Counted from the stretch's first letter, positions 53,344 through 63,284 are shown. The stretch: 64,000 nt of DNA from Streptomyces diacarni (GCF_003323715.1 NZ_QOIN01000028.1:124001-188000), one strand, 5' to 3'. Translations and numbers: made by a program. The notes: generated by a model not told the origin, from the letters alone.

Positions 53344-54786
53344 TCAGCCGGAGCGGCGGTGGGTCTCGCCCGTCATCTCCTCCAGTTCCCGCTGCTTGGT
53401 CTCCGGGAGCTTGCCGCGCACGAAGAAGAAGGAGAGCGCGGCGAAGCAGGCGAAGGCGCCGTAGAGCCAGGTCAGGCCGACCTTGCTGGTCATCGGCTCG
53501 AAGGAGAAGGTGACGATGAAGTTGAAGATCCAGTTGGAGGCGGTGCCGATGGCCAGCGCCATCGCACGCATCCGGTTGGGGAACATCTCCGCCAGCATGA
53601 CCCACATGATCGGGCCCCAGGAGAGGGCGAAGAAGACGACGAAGGCGTTGGCGCCGACCAGCGCCATCGGCCCGTACGGGCCGGGCAGCGTCACGTCCGT
53701 TCCGCTGCCCCGCTGCTGGGAGAAGGCCACCGCGGTCAGCGCCAGTGCGCAGAACATGCCCACCGAGCCGATGGACAGCAGCCTGCGCCGGCCAACCCGG
53801 TCGACGAACAGCATGGAGACGACCGTCATCACCACGTTGATGCCCGCGGTGATGACGGAGGTGGTGAAGGACTGGGACTCGCTGAAGCCGACCGACTTCC
53901 ACAGCGTCGTCGAGTAGTAGAAGATCGCGTTGATGCCGACGAGCTGCTGGAAGGCGGCCATGATGATGCCCGCCCACACCAGCGGGTGCAGCCCGAAGCG
54001 TGCGCCGCGGATGTCGCGGAAGCTGCTGCGGTGCTCCTTGCGGAGCGTCTCGCGGATCCTGGCGACCTTGCCCTGCGGGTCGGCCTCGCCGCTGACCCGG
54101 CCCAGTACGCCCGCCGCCTCGTCGTACTTGCCCTTGAGCACGAGGTAGCGCGGCGATTCGGGGATCAGCAGCGCCAGCACCCCGTAGACCGCGGCCGGGA
54201 TGACGCCGACCAGGAACATCCAGCGCCAGGCCTGCATGCCGAACCACAGGTCCTGCGAGGCGCCGCCGGCCGCGCCGGCCAGCCCCTTGTTGGAGCTGAG
54301 GACGACCAGCTGGCCGATGGTGATGGCCAGTTGCTGGAGGGAGCCGAGCGCGCCGCGGCCCGAGGCGGGGGCCACCTCGGAGATGTAGGCGGGGGCGATC
54401 ACCGAGGCGATGCCGATGCCCAGGCCGCCGATCACGCGCCACAGCAACAGGTCGGGCACCGAGAAGGCGAAGGCGGAGCCCGCCGAGCTGATGACGAACA
54501 TGGCGGAGCCCAGCAGCATGACGTTGCGGCGCCCCCAGCCGTCGGCGAGGCGGCCCGCGTACCAGGCGCCGACCGCGCAGCCCAGCAGGGCGATGGAGAC
54601 GACGAACCCCGACAGGAACGCGCCCATGTGGAAGTGGCCCGACAGTGCGTCGACGGCGCCGTTGATGACGGAGGAGTCGAAGCCGAAGAGGAAACCGCCG
54701 ACGGCCGCGGCGATGGAAATGCCGATCGCCTTGCCGTGGGGGCCCGAGGAGGAGGGGGTCGGCGCGTTCGATGCCGTCTCAGCCAT
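53344..54786 (-). CDS. Sugar:proton symporter of the MFS (GlcP-like)
   Basis: 480 residues, twelve hydrophobic segments, with sugar-porter signatures GFLFGFDSSVINGAVDAL, RLADGWGRRNVM, PAYISEVAP, PESPRYLV and QQLVGINAIFYYS. Closest in pattern to Streptomyces GlcP, the glucose permease. AAGGTGG precedes the ATG at 54786. The region upstream carries ATTCGTACA repeats likely used for control. Confidence 0.88.
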   Translation of the reverse strand: MAETASNAPTPSSSGPHGKAIGISIAAAVGGFLFGFDSSVINGAVDALSGHFHMGAFLSGFVVSIALLGCAVGAWYAGRLADGWGRRNVMLLGSAMFVISSAGSAFAFSVPDLLLWRVIGGLGIGIASVIAPAYISEVAPASGRGALGSLQQLAITIGQLVVLSSNKGLAGAAGGASQDLWFGMQAWRWMFLVGVIPAAVYGVLALLIPESPRYLVLKGKYDEAAGVLGRVSGEADPQGKVARIRETLRKEHRSSFRDIRGARFGLHPLVWAGIIMAAFQQLVGINAIFYYSTTLWKSVGFSESQSFTTSVITAGINVVMTVVSMLFVDRVGRRRLLSIGSVGMFCALALTAVAFSQQRGSGTDVTLPGPYGPMALVGANAFVVFFALSWGPIMWVMLAEMFPNRMRAMALAIGTASNWIFNFIVTFSFEPMTSKVGLTWLYGAFACFAALSFFFVRGKLPETKQRELEEMTGETHRRSG

Positions 54787-54805
54787 GCGATGTGCCACCT
54801 TGCCG

Positions 54806-54834
54806 ATTCGTACATATTGGTGCATATTCGTACA
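54806..54834 (-). promoter_or_regulatory. ATTCGTACA direct repeats upstream of the sugar symporter
   Basis: ATTCGTACA at 54806-54814 and 54826-54834, 20 bp apart (about two helical turns), in a locally AT-rich patch 20-50 bp before the symporter start. Confidence 0.5.
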
Positions 54835-54958
54835 GATAGATCCGTATCGTCGCGTACTCCGGCGGGGGAGGCAACATCCTCCCGACTGGAGTCGGAGATC
54901 CGCATACCACCCTGGCGGCAGGACAATCTTCGAGAGTTCCCCGAAGCCGCGCCGAGGA

Positions 54959-54989
54959 CCCGGGACGCGTCCCGGGCCGGCCCGGGACG
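54959..54989. terminator. Two overlapping perfect palindromes
   Basis: An 18-bp palindrome (54959-54976, arm CCCGGGACG) and a 22-bp palindrome (54968-54989, arm CGTCCCGGGCC) share nine bases, so only one hairpin can form at a time. Located after the LysR stop and before the symporter promoter. Confidence 0.65.
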
Positions 54990-54993
54990 GCGC

Positions 54994-55033
54994 TTCTCCG
55001 CCTCACACGGCGGTTCTCCGCCTCACACGGCGG
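54994..55033. repeat. Perfect 20-bp tandem duplication over the LysR stop codon
   Basis: Two abutting identical 20-bp units (54994-55013 and 55014-55033). The right one contains the stop codon of the LysR gene (55023-55025) and its last codons; the left one is a downstream copy with a second TGA. Confidence 0.85.
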
Positions 55034-55952
55034 TTTCGGTGGGCCTGCGGGCCGCTTCCGTGAGCGCCGCCAGCACCGGGCTGATCAGCGGATGTTCCTC
55101 CGCGCCCCGCCGCACGGCGGCGAACACCCGGCGGGTGGGGGCGATGTCCTCGACCGGGTGGACCGCGACGCCCCCGCCCTGTCCCGCGTCCGTACCCAGC
55201 AGCGCGGAACGCGGCACCAGGGCGACACCGGCCCCGGCGGAAGCGAGGGCGACGACCGCGCGGAAGTCGTCGGAGAAGTGCTGCATGCGCGGCGCGAAGC
55301 CCGCGTGTTCGCAGGCGAGGACGAGCACGTCGTGGCACGGGTTGCCGGGGAAGGGGCCGATCCAGGTGTCCTTGGCCAGCTCGGCCAGCGGCACCCGATC
55401 GGCCCCGGCCAGCCGGTGCCCCTCGGGCAACACGGCGTCGAACGGCTCCGCGTACAGCGGCACCCGGGTCAGGCGCGGATCGTCCTCGCCTGGCGCGCCC
55501 CGGTACTCGACGGCCACCGCCACGTCGGTCTCCCGGTCCAGCACCATGGGCAGGCTGGCGTCGCCCTCGGTGTCCTTGACCCGCACCCGGATGCCGGGCG
55601 CCGTGCGGCCCAGCCGGGAGAGCGCGGGAGCGACGACCAGGCCGATGCCGGTGGCGAACGAGGCCAGGTCCACCTGGCCCGCGGCGCCCGAGCCGTACGC
55701 GGCCAGCTCGGCCTCGGCGCGCTCCAACTGGGCGAGGACGAGATTGGTGTGGGTCAGCAGGATCTCCCCTGCCGGGGTGAGCCGCACGCCTTTGGTGCCG
55801 CGCTCCACCAGCCGGTGCCCGGTCTCCTGTTCCAGCGCGGTCAGCTGCTGGGAGACAGCCGAGGGGGTGAGGTAGAGCGCGGCGGCAGCGGCGGTCACCG
55901 TGCGGTGGTCCGCCACCGCACGGAGGATGTGCAGCCGCCGTGCCTCGATCAC
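55023..55952 (-). CDS. LysR-family transcriptional regulator
   Basis: 309 residues from a GTG with GGGGGGAG upstream. Helix-turn-helix TVTAAAAALYLTPSAVSQQLTALEQ and a full effector domain (GIGLVVAPALSRLG, GNPCHDVLVLACE, AVVALASAGAGVALVPRSAL). It begins 19 bp after the kbl stop on the same strand, so it is probably transcribed with tdh-kbl and may control them or the symporter downstream. Confidence 0.88.
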   Translation of the reverse strand: MIEARRLHILRAVADHRTVTAAAAALYLTPSAVSQQLTALEQETGHRLVERGTKGVRLTPAGEILLTHTNLVLAQLERAEAELAAYGSGAAGQVDLASFATGIGLVVAPALSRLGRTAPGIRVRVKDTEGDASLPMVLDRETDVAVAVEYRGAPGEDDPRLTRVPLYAEPFDAVLPEGHRLAGADRVPLAELAKDTWIGPFPGNPCHDVLVLACEHAGFAPRMQHFSDDFRAVVALASAGAGVALVPRSALLGTDAGQGGGVAVHPVEDIAPTRRVFAAVRRGAEEHPLISPVLAALTEAARRPTETAV

Positions 55953-55971
55953 GCGATCGATTCTCCCCCCG

Positions 55972-57165
<1,194 letters not shown>

Positions 57166-57258
57166 GGTGTCAGCTCTCCAGGGTGTGGGAGGGAACGGGG
57201 ACGGAGCCCGCTCCGCCGTACCGGGCGGCGGTGGCGGGCGCGGGTCCTGGGCGGCGGC

Positions 57259-58287
57259 TCAGCGGGTCCAGTCCAGGACGACCTTGCCGCCGTGGCCGCC
57301 GGCCGCGTCGTCGAACGCGGCGTCGAAGTCGCGGTAGCCGTACCTGCCGGTGATCACCGGGCCGAGATCCAGGCCGCCTTCCAGCAGCACCGACATCGCG
57401 TACCAGGTCTCGAACATCTCCCGGCCGTAGATGCCCTTGATGGTGATCATCGAGGTGACGATCCGGGCCCAGTCCACGGCGAAGTCCTCGGCGGGCAGCC
57501 CGAGCATCGCGATCTTCCCGCCGTGGGTCATGTTGGCGAGCATGTCCCGCAGCGCCGCCGGGTTCCCCGACATCTCCAGCCCGACGTCGAAGCCCTCGCG
57601 CAGCCCCAGCGCCCGCTGCCCCTCGGCGATGTCCGCGCCCGAGACGTCCAGCGCGAGGGACGCACCGACCTTGCGGGCCAGCTCCAGCCGCTCCTCGCTC
57701 ACGTCGGTGACCACGACGTTGCGTGCGCCCGCGTGCCTGGCCACCGCCACCGCCATCAGACCGATCGGCCCCGCGCCCGTGATCAGCACGTCCTCGCCGA
57801 CCAGCGGGAAGGACAGCGCGGTGTGCACGGCGTTGCCGAACGGGTCGAAGATCGCCGCGATGTCCGGATCGACGCGGCCGCGGTGCACCCACACGTTCTG
57901 CGCGGGCAGTGCCACGTACTCGGCGAACGCGCCGTCGCGGCCCACGCCGAGCCCGATCGTGGCGCGGCACAGGTGCCGCCGACCCGCCAGGCAGTTGCGG
58001 CACTTGCCGCACACCAGGTGGCCCTCGCCGCTGACCCGGTCGCCGGGCTCGATGTCGGTCACGTCCCGGCCGGTCTCCACGACCACACCCGTGAACTCGT
58101 GCCCCACCACCAGCGGAGCGGCCACCGCCTGCTGCGCCCAGCCGTCCCAGGCGCGGATGTGCAGGTCGGTGCCGCAGATGCCGGTCCGCTCCACCTTGAT
58201 CAGCACATCCCCTGGGCCTGCCTGCGGCTCGGGGACGTCGGCCAGCCACAGTCCGGGTTCGGTTTTCTGCTTGACCAGCGCCTTCAC
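57259..58287 (-). CDS. tdh: L-threonine 3-dehydrogenase
   Basis: 342 residues from a GTG ([12 protein letters not shown]) with CAGGAG upstream. Catalytic zinc GICGTDLHI and GHEFTG, four structural Cys in [18 protein letters not shown] fold [14 protein letters not shown] and the family segment [12 protein letters not shown]. Oxidises threonine to 2-amino-3-ketobutyrate for Kbl. Confidence 0.94.
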   Translation of the reverse strand: MKALVKQKTEPGLWLADVPEPQAGPGDVLIKVERTGICGTDLHIRAWDGWAQQAVAAPLVVGHEFTGVVVETGRDVTDIEPGDRVSGEGHLVCGKCRNCLAGRRHLCRATIGLGVGRDGAFAEYVALPAQNVWVHRGRVDPDIAAIFDPFGNAVHTALSFPLVGEDVLITGAGPIGLMAVAVARHAGARNVVVTDVSEERLELARKVGASLALDVSGADIAEGQRALGLREGFDVGLEMSGNPAALRDMLANMTHGGKIAMLGLPAEDFAVDWARIVTSMITIKGIYGREMFETWYAMSVLLEGGLDLGPVITGRYGYRDFDAAFDDAAGGHGGKVVLDWTR

Positions 58288-58594
58288 GTCACGGCTCCTG
58301 TCGTCTCGCGCGCCACGGCAGGGCGGCGCGGGGCCGCGCGACGGCGGCCTCGGCCCTGGGCCCTGCGGTGGAAAGGGGGGCGGCGGCGAGGGTGCGCCGC
58401 CGGCACGAATCTGCCGCACGGCGGGCCGCCGGGTCCATCGAGACTTTCTTAACCGCACCCGCAGCCTGCCTTCACGCCCGCCGCCCAGCCGGGCACTCCG
58501 GCGCCGCCCCACCGCGTGCCGGGGGTCGGCCGCCTCCGGCCGAGGTCCGCGGCCTGCGGTCGCACGCTCCGGCGTTCCGCGCTATATGTGGCAT
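58288..58594. other. Divergent promoter region between tdh and the ligase gene
   Basis: 307 bp, GC-rich, no gene supported. A short AT-rich patch (ACTTTCTTAAC around 58442-58452) is the likeliest promoter site. Close to the ligase start, ATATG-TGG-CATAT (58586 onward) is a small palindrome overlapping two candidate start codons. Confidence 0.45.
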
Positions 58595-59590
58595 ATGGGC
58601 GATGAACTCCTCGTCCCGCCCATCCCCCCGATGACCGCCAGGACGGTCGACGCGACGCCCCGCGCGGACGGGCTGGCGTACGAGGCCAAGTGGGACGGCT
58701 ACCGGGCGCTGGTCTACGCGCGCCCCGACGCACCGCGCCTCCAGTCGCGCCGCGGCACCGACCTCGGCCCCGGCTTCCCCGACCTCCTGCGCGCCGCCGC
58801 CGCACTGGGCGAGGAGGCCGTCTTCGACGGGGAACTGGTCGTGATCGAGGAAGGAGCGGTCAGCTTCGGCAGGCTCCAGTCGCGAGCCCAGCGCACCGGA
58901 ACGCGCGCCGAGGCGGCCGCGGCCGCCCACCCGGCCCACTTCATCGCCTTCGACCTGCTCCAGCTCGGCGACGAGACCACCATGCACCGCCCCTACCGGG
59001 AGCGCCGCGCCCTGCTGGAGGAGGTCTTCACCCGCGGCGATCTCCAGCCGCCCTGGGCCCTGTGCCCCATGACGACCGACCCGGCCCGCGCGCAGGAGTG
59101 GCTCGACGCCGCGTGGGCCCGCGTCGGCATCGAGGGCATGGTCGTCAAAGGCCTCGGCCAGCCCTACAGACCCGGCGAGCGCGGCTGGCGCAAGCTGCGC
59201 GCCCGCGCCACGGCTGAGGCCTTCGTCGGCGCCGTCACCGGACCTCTCGCCTCTCCTGACGTGCTCCTGCTGGGGCGTTACGACGAGGGCGGTGCACTGC
59301 GCATGGTGGCCCAGAGCGCTCCGGTGACCACCGCGCTGCGCCGGGAACTCGGCCCCCTGCTGACCCCCGCCGGGCCCGGACATCCCTGGACCGACGCCCG
59401 GTTCCGCTCCGGATGGGGCAGCCGCGATCTCCTCGCGCACCGCTGCGTCGTTCCCGAGCACGTGGTCGAGTTCGAGGCGGACGTGGCCTTCGACGAGGGC
59501 CGCTGGCGCCATCCCGTCCAGGCCCGCAGGAGACGCCCTCGGTTCGCAGCCCAGGACGTGCCCCGGTTCCCGTCGGGGCCCATGGAGTGA
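58595..59590 (+). CDS. ATP-dependent DNA ligase-like protein (LigC/LigD ligase domain)
   Basis: 331 residues from ATG 58595 (ATG 58586 adds three). Motif I YEAKWDGYRALV with the adenylated Lys, motif III-like FDGELVV, motif IV EGMVVKG and motif V WRKLRARATAEAF, then an OB-fold half. This is the stand-alone ligase module seen in actinobacterial LigC and in LigD; it would seal nicks, probably in end-joining or repair. No Ku or polymerase gene is next to it. Its stop codon starts a 9-bp tandem repeat. Confidence 0.87.
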   Translation: MGDELLVPPIPPMTARTVDATPRADGLAYEAKWDGYRALVYARPDAPRLQSRRGTDLGPGFPDLLRAAAALGEEAVFDGELVVIEEGAVSFGRLQSRAQRTGTRAEAAAAAHPAHFIAFDLLQLGDETTMHRPYRERRALLEEVFTRGDLQPPWALCPMTTDPARAQEWLDAAWARVGIEGMVVKGLGQPYRPGERGWRKLRARATAEAFVGAVTGPLASPDVLLLGRYDEGGALRMVAQSAPVTTALRRELGPLLTPAGPGHPWTDARFRSGWGSRDLLAHRCVVPEHVVEFEADVAFDEGRWRHPVQARRRRPRFAAQDVPRFPSGPME

Positions 59591-59611
59591 GCAGAGTGAG
59601 CGGAGTGAGCG
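59585..59611 (+). repeat. 9-bp tandem repeat carrying three in-frame stop codons
   Basis: Units GAGTGAGCA, GAGTGAGCG, GAGTGAGCG. The first contains the ligase stop (59588-59590); the repeat length is a multiple of three, so TGA recurs in frame at 59597 and 59606. The rest of the 272-bp gap to the next gene shows no gene; GACAAG is repeated at 59833, 59841 and 59849 just before the ribosome site. Confidence 0.8.
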
Positions 59612-59862
59612 GAGTGCGGCGCCGACCGGACGCGGCGGTGGCGGGGCGGTGACAGGAGACAGGGAGCGGGAGGGGGCCGGGGGCGGGCTCGGGTGACCTG
59701 TCCGGCCCACTACCGCGCGCACCGGTCCGTCACCCGGTACAGCGTGGGAACAACGTCCCCGACCAGCCGACAGCCGGTTCGCGCCGCCGAGGCGTGCGGA
59801 GCGGCAGAGCAGGCCGGAGCGACGGACACGCCGACAAGCTGACAAGACGACAAGGAGTCCCC

Positions 59863-60105
59863 ATGCGTCGCCTTTCCCGCTCCTCCCGTATCGCGACCAC
59901 CCTCGCCGCCCTGACGGTCACCGCACTCGTGCCCCTGTGCGGTGTCGCGCAGGCCGCCCCGTCCCAGGCGGCGGTGGCCCCCGCCGCCTCGGCACCCGCG
60001 CCGTCCGGCGGCGACCAGGACGGCCGCTCCTCCACCGATCAGAGACCTCTCAAGCTCGGCAACCGTGAGGGCATGCTCGGGCTGGGCGTTCTCGGTCTCC
60101 TCTGA
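59863..60105 (+). CDS. Small secreted protein, function unknown
   Basis: 80 residues. CAAGGAG precedes the ATG. Signal peptide with basic start (RRLSRSSR), hydrophobic core and likely cleavage after VAQA; the mature part is Ala/Ser/Pro-rich and ends with a Leu/Gly-rich tail (GMLGLGVLGLL). No family recognised. Confidence 0.65.
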   Translation: MRRLSRSSRIATTLAALTVTALVPLCGVAQAAPSQAAVAPAASAPAPSGGDQDGRSSTDQRPLKLGNREGMLGLGVLGLL

Positions 60106-60123
60106 CCGGACCTGAGCGCGTGG

Positions 60124-60159
60124 ACGGGGCTCGTGCGCCTGCCGTGGCACGAGCCCCGT
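60124..60159. terminator. Bidirectional hairpin between convergent genes
   Basis: Perfect 12-bp arms (ACGGGGCTCGTG and complement) with a 12-base loop between the secreted-protein stop (60105) and the beta-lactamase stop (60184). Confidence 0.75.
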
Positions 60160-60183
60160 TCCGCTTCCCCGGCGGCGGGCGCG

Positions 60184-61122
60184 TCAGGCCAGCTTGTCGG
60201 CCACGACGGAGGCGGCCTCGGCGACGAGCTTGTCGTCGTAGTCGGCGTCCTCCTTCTTGCGCTTCGACATGACCGTCACGATCAGGGGCGCCTTTCCCGG
60301 CGGGCGGACGACGGCGATGTCGTTGCGGGTGCCGTACCTGGCGGCGCCGCTCTTGTCGCCGACGCTCCACTCCTTCGGGACCCCGGCCCTGATGAGCTCG
60401 GTGCCGGTCGGGCTCTCGTCCAGCCAGTCGTCCAACTGGGCACGCTCCGGCTCGTGCAGGGCATCACCGACGGTGACGGCGCGCAGGTCCTCGGCGAAGG
60501 CGCGCGGGGTCGTGGTGTCGCGCTTGTCGCCCGGGGTGGCCTCGGTCAGCGCGGTCTCGTAGCGGTTCATCTGCGTGACGTCGTCGCCGAGGCCTTCCAG
60601 GTAGGCGTCGAGCTTCTCGGGGCCGCCCAGGTCGCGGACCAGCAGGTTGTCCGCGCCGTTGTCGCTCTGGCGGACGGCTGCCTCGCACAGCTCGCGCAGG
60701 GTCAGCTGCTCGCCGACGTGTGCGCTGGTGACGGGGGAGTGGCCGACGGGCACGTCCTTGCCGACGGTGAGCGACTTGTCGTCGAGTCCCTTCAGCGAGT
60801 ACGTGTCCAGGACGGCGGCGGCCGTGAACGCCTTGTGCGTGGACGCGTACGCGAACCGCTCGTCCGCGTGGTAGGAGACCGCGCGCCCCGAGCCGGTGTC
60901 GAGGGCGTGGACACCGAGCCGCGCCCCGTACTCCGCTTCCAGCTTCTTGAACGCCGCCGCCGCGCCGCCCTTCTCCGGGGCGGAAGCGGAGGAGGACGCG
61001 GCAGTGGTCGAGGTCGCGGCGGAGGCGGTCGCGGCGCTCTCGCCGCACGCGGTCAGCGGCAGGACGAGCGCCAGCGCGCCGAGCGCCGCGAAGGAGGTGC
61101 GTCGGGTCGTGGTCGTTCGCAT
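60184..61122 (-). CDS. Class A beta-lactamase (lipoprotein)
   Basis: 312 residues. Lipoprotein signal ending LPLTAC (Cys26), Ser/Ala linker, then all class A elements: STHK (Ser94, Lys97), SDN 153-155, omega-loop Glu189 in NRYETALTEATPGD, and KSG 257-259 in place of KTG. It hydrolyses penicillins outside the membrane. It faces a LysR activator gene across 139 bp, the same layout as blaL/blaA of Streptomyces cacaoi. Confidence 0.92.
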   Translation of the reverse strand: MRTTTTRRTSFAALGALALVLPLTACGESAATASAATSTTAASSSASAPEKGGAAAAFKKLEAEYGARLGVHALDTGSGRAVSYHADERFAYASTHKAFTAAAVLDTYSLKGLDDKSLTVGKDVPVGHSPVTSAHVGEQLTLRELCEAAVRQSDNGADNLLVRDLGGPEKLDAYLEGLGDDVTQMNRYETALTEATPGDKRDTTTPRAFAEDLRAVTVGDALHEPERAQLDDWLDESPTGTELIRAGVPKEWSVGDKSGAARYGTRNDIAVVRPPGKAPLIVTVMSKRKKEDADYDDKLVAEAASVVADKLA

Positions 61123-61216
61123 GGGTGTCGATGCCTCCGGAAAGGTCCGTGAGTGACGGGCCCGCCCAGCCTCACCCGGCACCGTTCATGCCGTCCAAGA
61201 CGTGATCGCGCCACCT

Positions 61217-61233
61217 CATGCACAATCGGCATG
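61217..61233. promoter_or_regulatory. LysR-type (T-N11-A) operator between the beta-lactamase and its regulator
   Basis: CATGC-N7-GCATG, giving the LysR consensus T-N11-A (61219 to 61231). An additional ATGCCG (61188-61193) / CGGCAT (61227-61232) pairing lies around it. The spacing suits binding by the BlaA-like protein to drive the divergent beta-lactamase gene. Confidence 0.6.
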
Positions 61234-61261
61234 GAAGGGGCGGCGGCATAGGGTGACGGGC

Positions 61262-62227
61262 GTGGATCTTGTGGGTGCGTGCCGCGCGTTCGTGCAGGTG
61301 AGCGAGCGCGGCAGCTTTACGGCAGGGGCGGCGGCCGCGCGCATGTCGCAGTCGGTCGCCAGCCGCCGCGTCGCCGCGCTCGAGCAGCACCTCGGTGAGC
61401 GGCTGTTCGAGCGCACCTCGCGCAGGGCGCGGCTGACCCCGTTCGGACGCTCCCTGCTCCCGGCGGCCCGCCGCCTGGTGCTCGCCGCGGAGGAACTGGA
61501 ACACGAGGCGGCCACCGCCCACCAGCGGCCCGTGCCCCTGGCCGTGCCCGACACCTGCCCCACGCCGGAGCTGGCCCGCCTCGCCGCGGCCGCCCGCGGC
61601 CTGGGAACGGTCCTCGACCCGCGCACGGCGGCGCCCGCCGAGCGCCCGCACCTGGTCCGCTCCCAGCAGGTGCGCGCAGCGCTCGTCGCGGTGCCGCCAG
61701 ACCAGGCGCGCTGGTCGGTACCGCTCGGCCTCGCCACGGTCGCCGAGCCCGCGGCCCGTCGCCTGTTCCTGGAGTCCCTCCGCCCCCGCCGCACCCGGCG
61801 CGGGCGCCCCCGGCGGGTGTGGGTCCAGCCCGAGGACGACGTACCCCACGTCCGTGACCGCCTCACGCGCCTGGGCGACTCCGTGGGGTTGCTGCCCGCG
61901 CAGGTGTCCGTCGCCACGAGCCTCACCCAGGCGGCGGCCCAGGTGCTCTCCGGCGACGACCTGCTGCTCTGCTCACCCGTGCAGGCGCGGGAGTTCGCCC
62001 TGCACTGGCGTCCCCTCGGCGAACTCGACATGGAGCGCACCTACGGTCTGCTCGCCGCGGAGGAGGGCGACGCCGAACGGCTCGGCGACCGCCTCGGTGA
62101 CGCAATCGCCCACTGCCTGGGTGCGGGAGAAGAGCCCGCCGAGGCGCGAGCGGCCCACCCGCGACCGGCCGCCGACCGTACGCGGCGAGGGGGACCGCCG
62201 CACTCCCGCGGAACCCCGAGCGCGTGA
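61262..62227 (+). CDS. blaA: LysR-family activator of beta-lactamase (BlaA-like)
   Basis: 321 residues. GTG at 61262 is preferred (AGGG eight bases upstream, protein opens VDLVGACRAFVQV); GTG 61253 is possible. Helix-turn-helix SFTAGAAAARMSQSVASRRVAALEQ. The C-terminal 30 residues are Arg/Pro-rich and unlike the rest. In S. cacaoi the equivalent BlaA, helped by BlaB, activates blaL. The GTGA at its stop opens a Thr-rich mini-ORF. Confidence 0.82.
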   Translation: MDLVGACRAFVQVSERGSFTAGAAAARMSQSVASRRVAALEQHLGERLFERTSRRARLTPFGRSLLPAARRLVLAAEELEHEAATAHQRPVPLAVPDTCPTPELARLAAAARGLGTVLDPRTAAPAERPHLVRSQQVRAALVAVPPDQARWSVPLGLATVAEPAARRLFLESLRPRRTRRGRPRRVWVQPEDDVPHVRDRLTRLGDSVGLLPAQVSVATSLTQAAAQVLSGDDLLLCSPVQAREFALHWRPLGELDMERTYGLLAAEEGDAERLGDRLGDAIAHCLGAGEEPAEARAAHPRPAADRTRRGGPPHSRGTPSA

Positions 62228-62385
62228 CGGGCCGGGCAACCGACACCGACACAGCGACAACCGACACAGCGACAACCGACACAGCGGCAACCGACACACC
62301 AACAACCCATGAAACGACAACCACCACAGCAGCAACCGACACGGCGGCAACCGAGCCGAAGGACGAAGGGACGACGCGTACATGA
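62224..62385 (+). CDS. Thr/Ala/Asp-rich 53-codon mini-ORF bridging blaA and blaB
   Basis: GTG at 62224 overlaps the blaA stop as GTGA and the TGA at 62383 overlaps the blaB start as ATGA. The frame is open throughout and encodes pentapeptide-like repeats (DTATT DTATT DTAAT DTPTT) then a charged end (EPKDEGTTRT). No good ribosome site precedes it, so it would depend on coupling. It may be a spacer translated only to carry ribosomes to blaB. Whether it is a real protein is uncertain. Confidence 0.45.
   Translation: MTGRATDTDTATTDTATTDTAATDTPTTHETTTTTAATDTAATEPKDEGTTRT
62246..62305 (+). repeat. 15-bp tandem repeat inside the blaA-blaB spacer
   Basis: Unit CCGACACAGCGACAA at 62246, 62261 and 62276 (one change) and a decayed copy at 62291; further traces run to about 62355. 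The unit length is a multiple of three. Confidence 0.85.
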
Positions 62386-63284
62386 CGGCTGAGGGACTGC
62401 TCCGCACGCTGCGCCAGGACCTGCGCGACGGCGGCCTGTTCGGCTCGTTCCTCGTGCGCGATCTGCACACCGGCGACGAGGTCGGTATCGAGCCCGACAC
62501 CGAACTGCCCGTCGCCTCCCTGGTGAAGCTGCCGCTCGCGATAGCGACCCTCGAACGCGTCCGGCGCGGCGAACTGGAGGGGGACAGGGCGCTGGAGGTG
62601 AGCCCCGGGCGGATCACCCGGCCGGGGCCGACCGGGCTGACCCGGTTCCGGCACCCGGCCAGGATCGCGGTCGACGACCTGCTCTACCTGGCCACCTCCC
62701 TCAGCGACAACACCGCGGCCGACGCGCTGTTCGGCCTCACCCCGCCGGCGCGCGTGGACGCCCTGCTGGAGGAGCTGGGTCTCACCGGCATCGCCGTCCG
62801 CCACACGATGGACGAACTGACCGACACCCCCGTCGAGCGCCTGCGCACCCAGGAGGCGCACCTGGCCCACTCGCTGGCCATCGACGCGGGCACCGTCGGG
62901 CGCGGCCACCGGCTGCCGCAGCTCGACGTCACCCGCGCCAACACCGGTACGGCGCGGGCCTTCACCGATCTCCTCCAGGCCGTGTGGACCCCGTCGGCCG
63001 TGCACCCGGAGGTGACCGCGCGTCTGCGCACGCTGATGGGGGACAACGTGATGCGCCACCGGCTCGCGCCCGACTTCAGCTCCGACTCCTCGTCCTGGTC
63101 GTCCAAGACGGGCACGCTGCTCAACCTCCGCCACGAGGTGGGGGTCGTCCAGCACGCCGACGGTGCCGTCTACGCCGTCGCGGCCCTGACGGAGTCCCGT
63201 GTGCCGGCCGCCACCCAGCCGGGTGCCGAGGCCCTGATGGCGCAGGTGGCCCGCGAGCTGCGGGACCACCTGCGGCACGGCTGA
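62382..63284 (+). CDS. blaB: Cytoplasmic penicillin-recognising protein, serine beta-lactamase fold (BlaB-like)
   Basis: 300 residues with no signal peptide. It keeps SLVK (Ser46, Lys49), SDN 108-110 and KTG 242-244 of the serine beta-lactamase fold, but the omega-loop Glu of class A enzymes is not found (the segment reads RLPQLDVTRANTG). This matches S. cacaoi BlaB, a regulator needed for beta-lactamase induction that lacks beta-lactamase activity. Coupled to the mini-ORF upstream. Confidence 0.85.
   Translation: MTAEGLLRTLRQDLRDGGLFGSFLVRDLHTGDEVGIEPDTELPVASLVKLPLAIATLERVRRGELEGDRALEVSPGRITRPGPTGLTRFRHPARIAVDDLLYLATSLSDNTAADALFGLTPPARVDALLEELGLTGIAVRHTMDELTDTPVERLRTQEAHLAHSLAIDAGTVGRGHRLPQLDVTRANTGTARAFTDLLQAVWTPSAVHPEVTARLRTLMGDNVMRHRLAPDFSSDSSSWSSKTGTLLNLRHEVGVVQHADGAVYAVAALTESRVPAATQPGAEALMAQVARELRDHLRHG

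Noticed and set aside
62246..62305. CRISPR array in the blaA-blaB spacer
   Set aside because: Units abut with no spacers, are only 15 bp, and no cas gene is present; it is a minisatellite.
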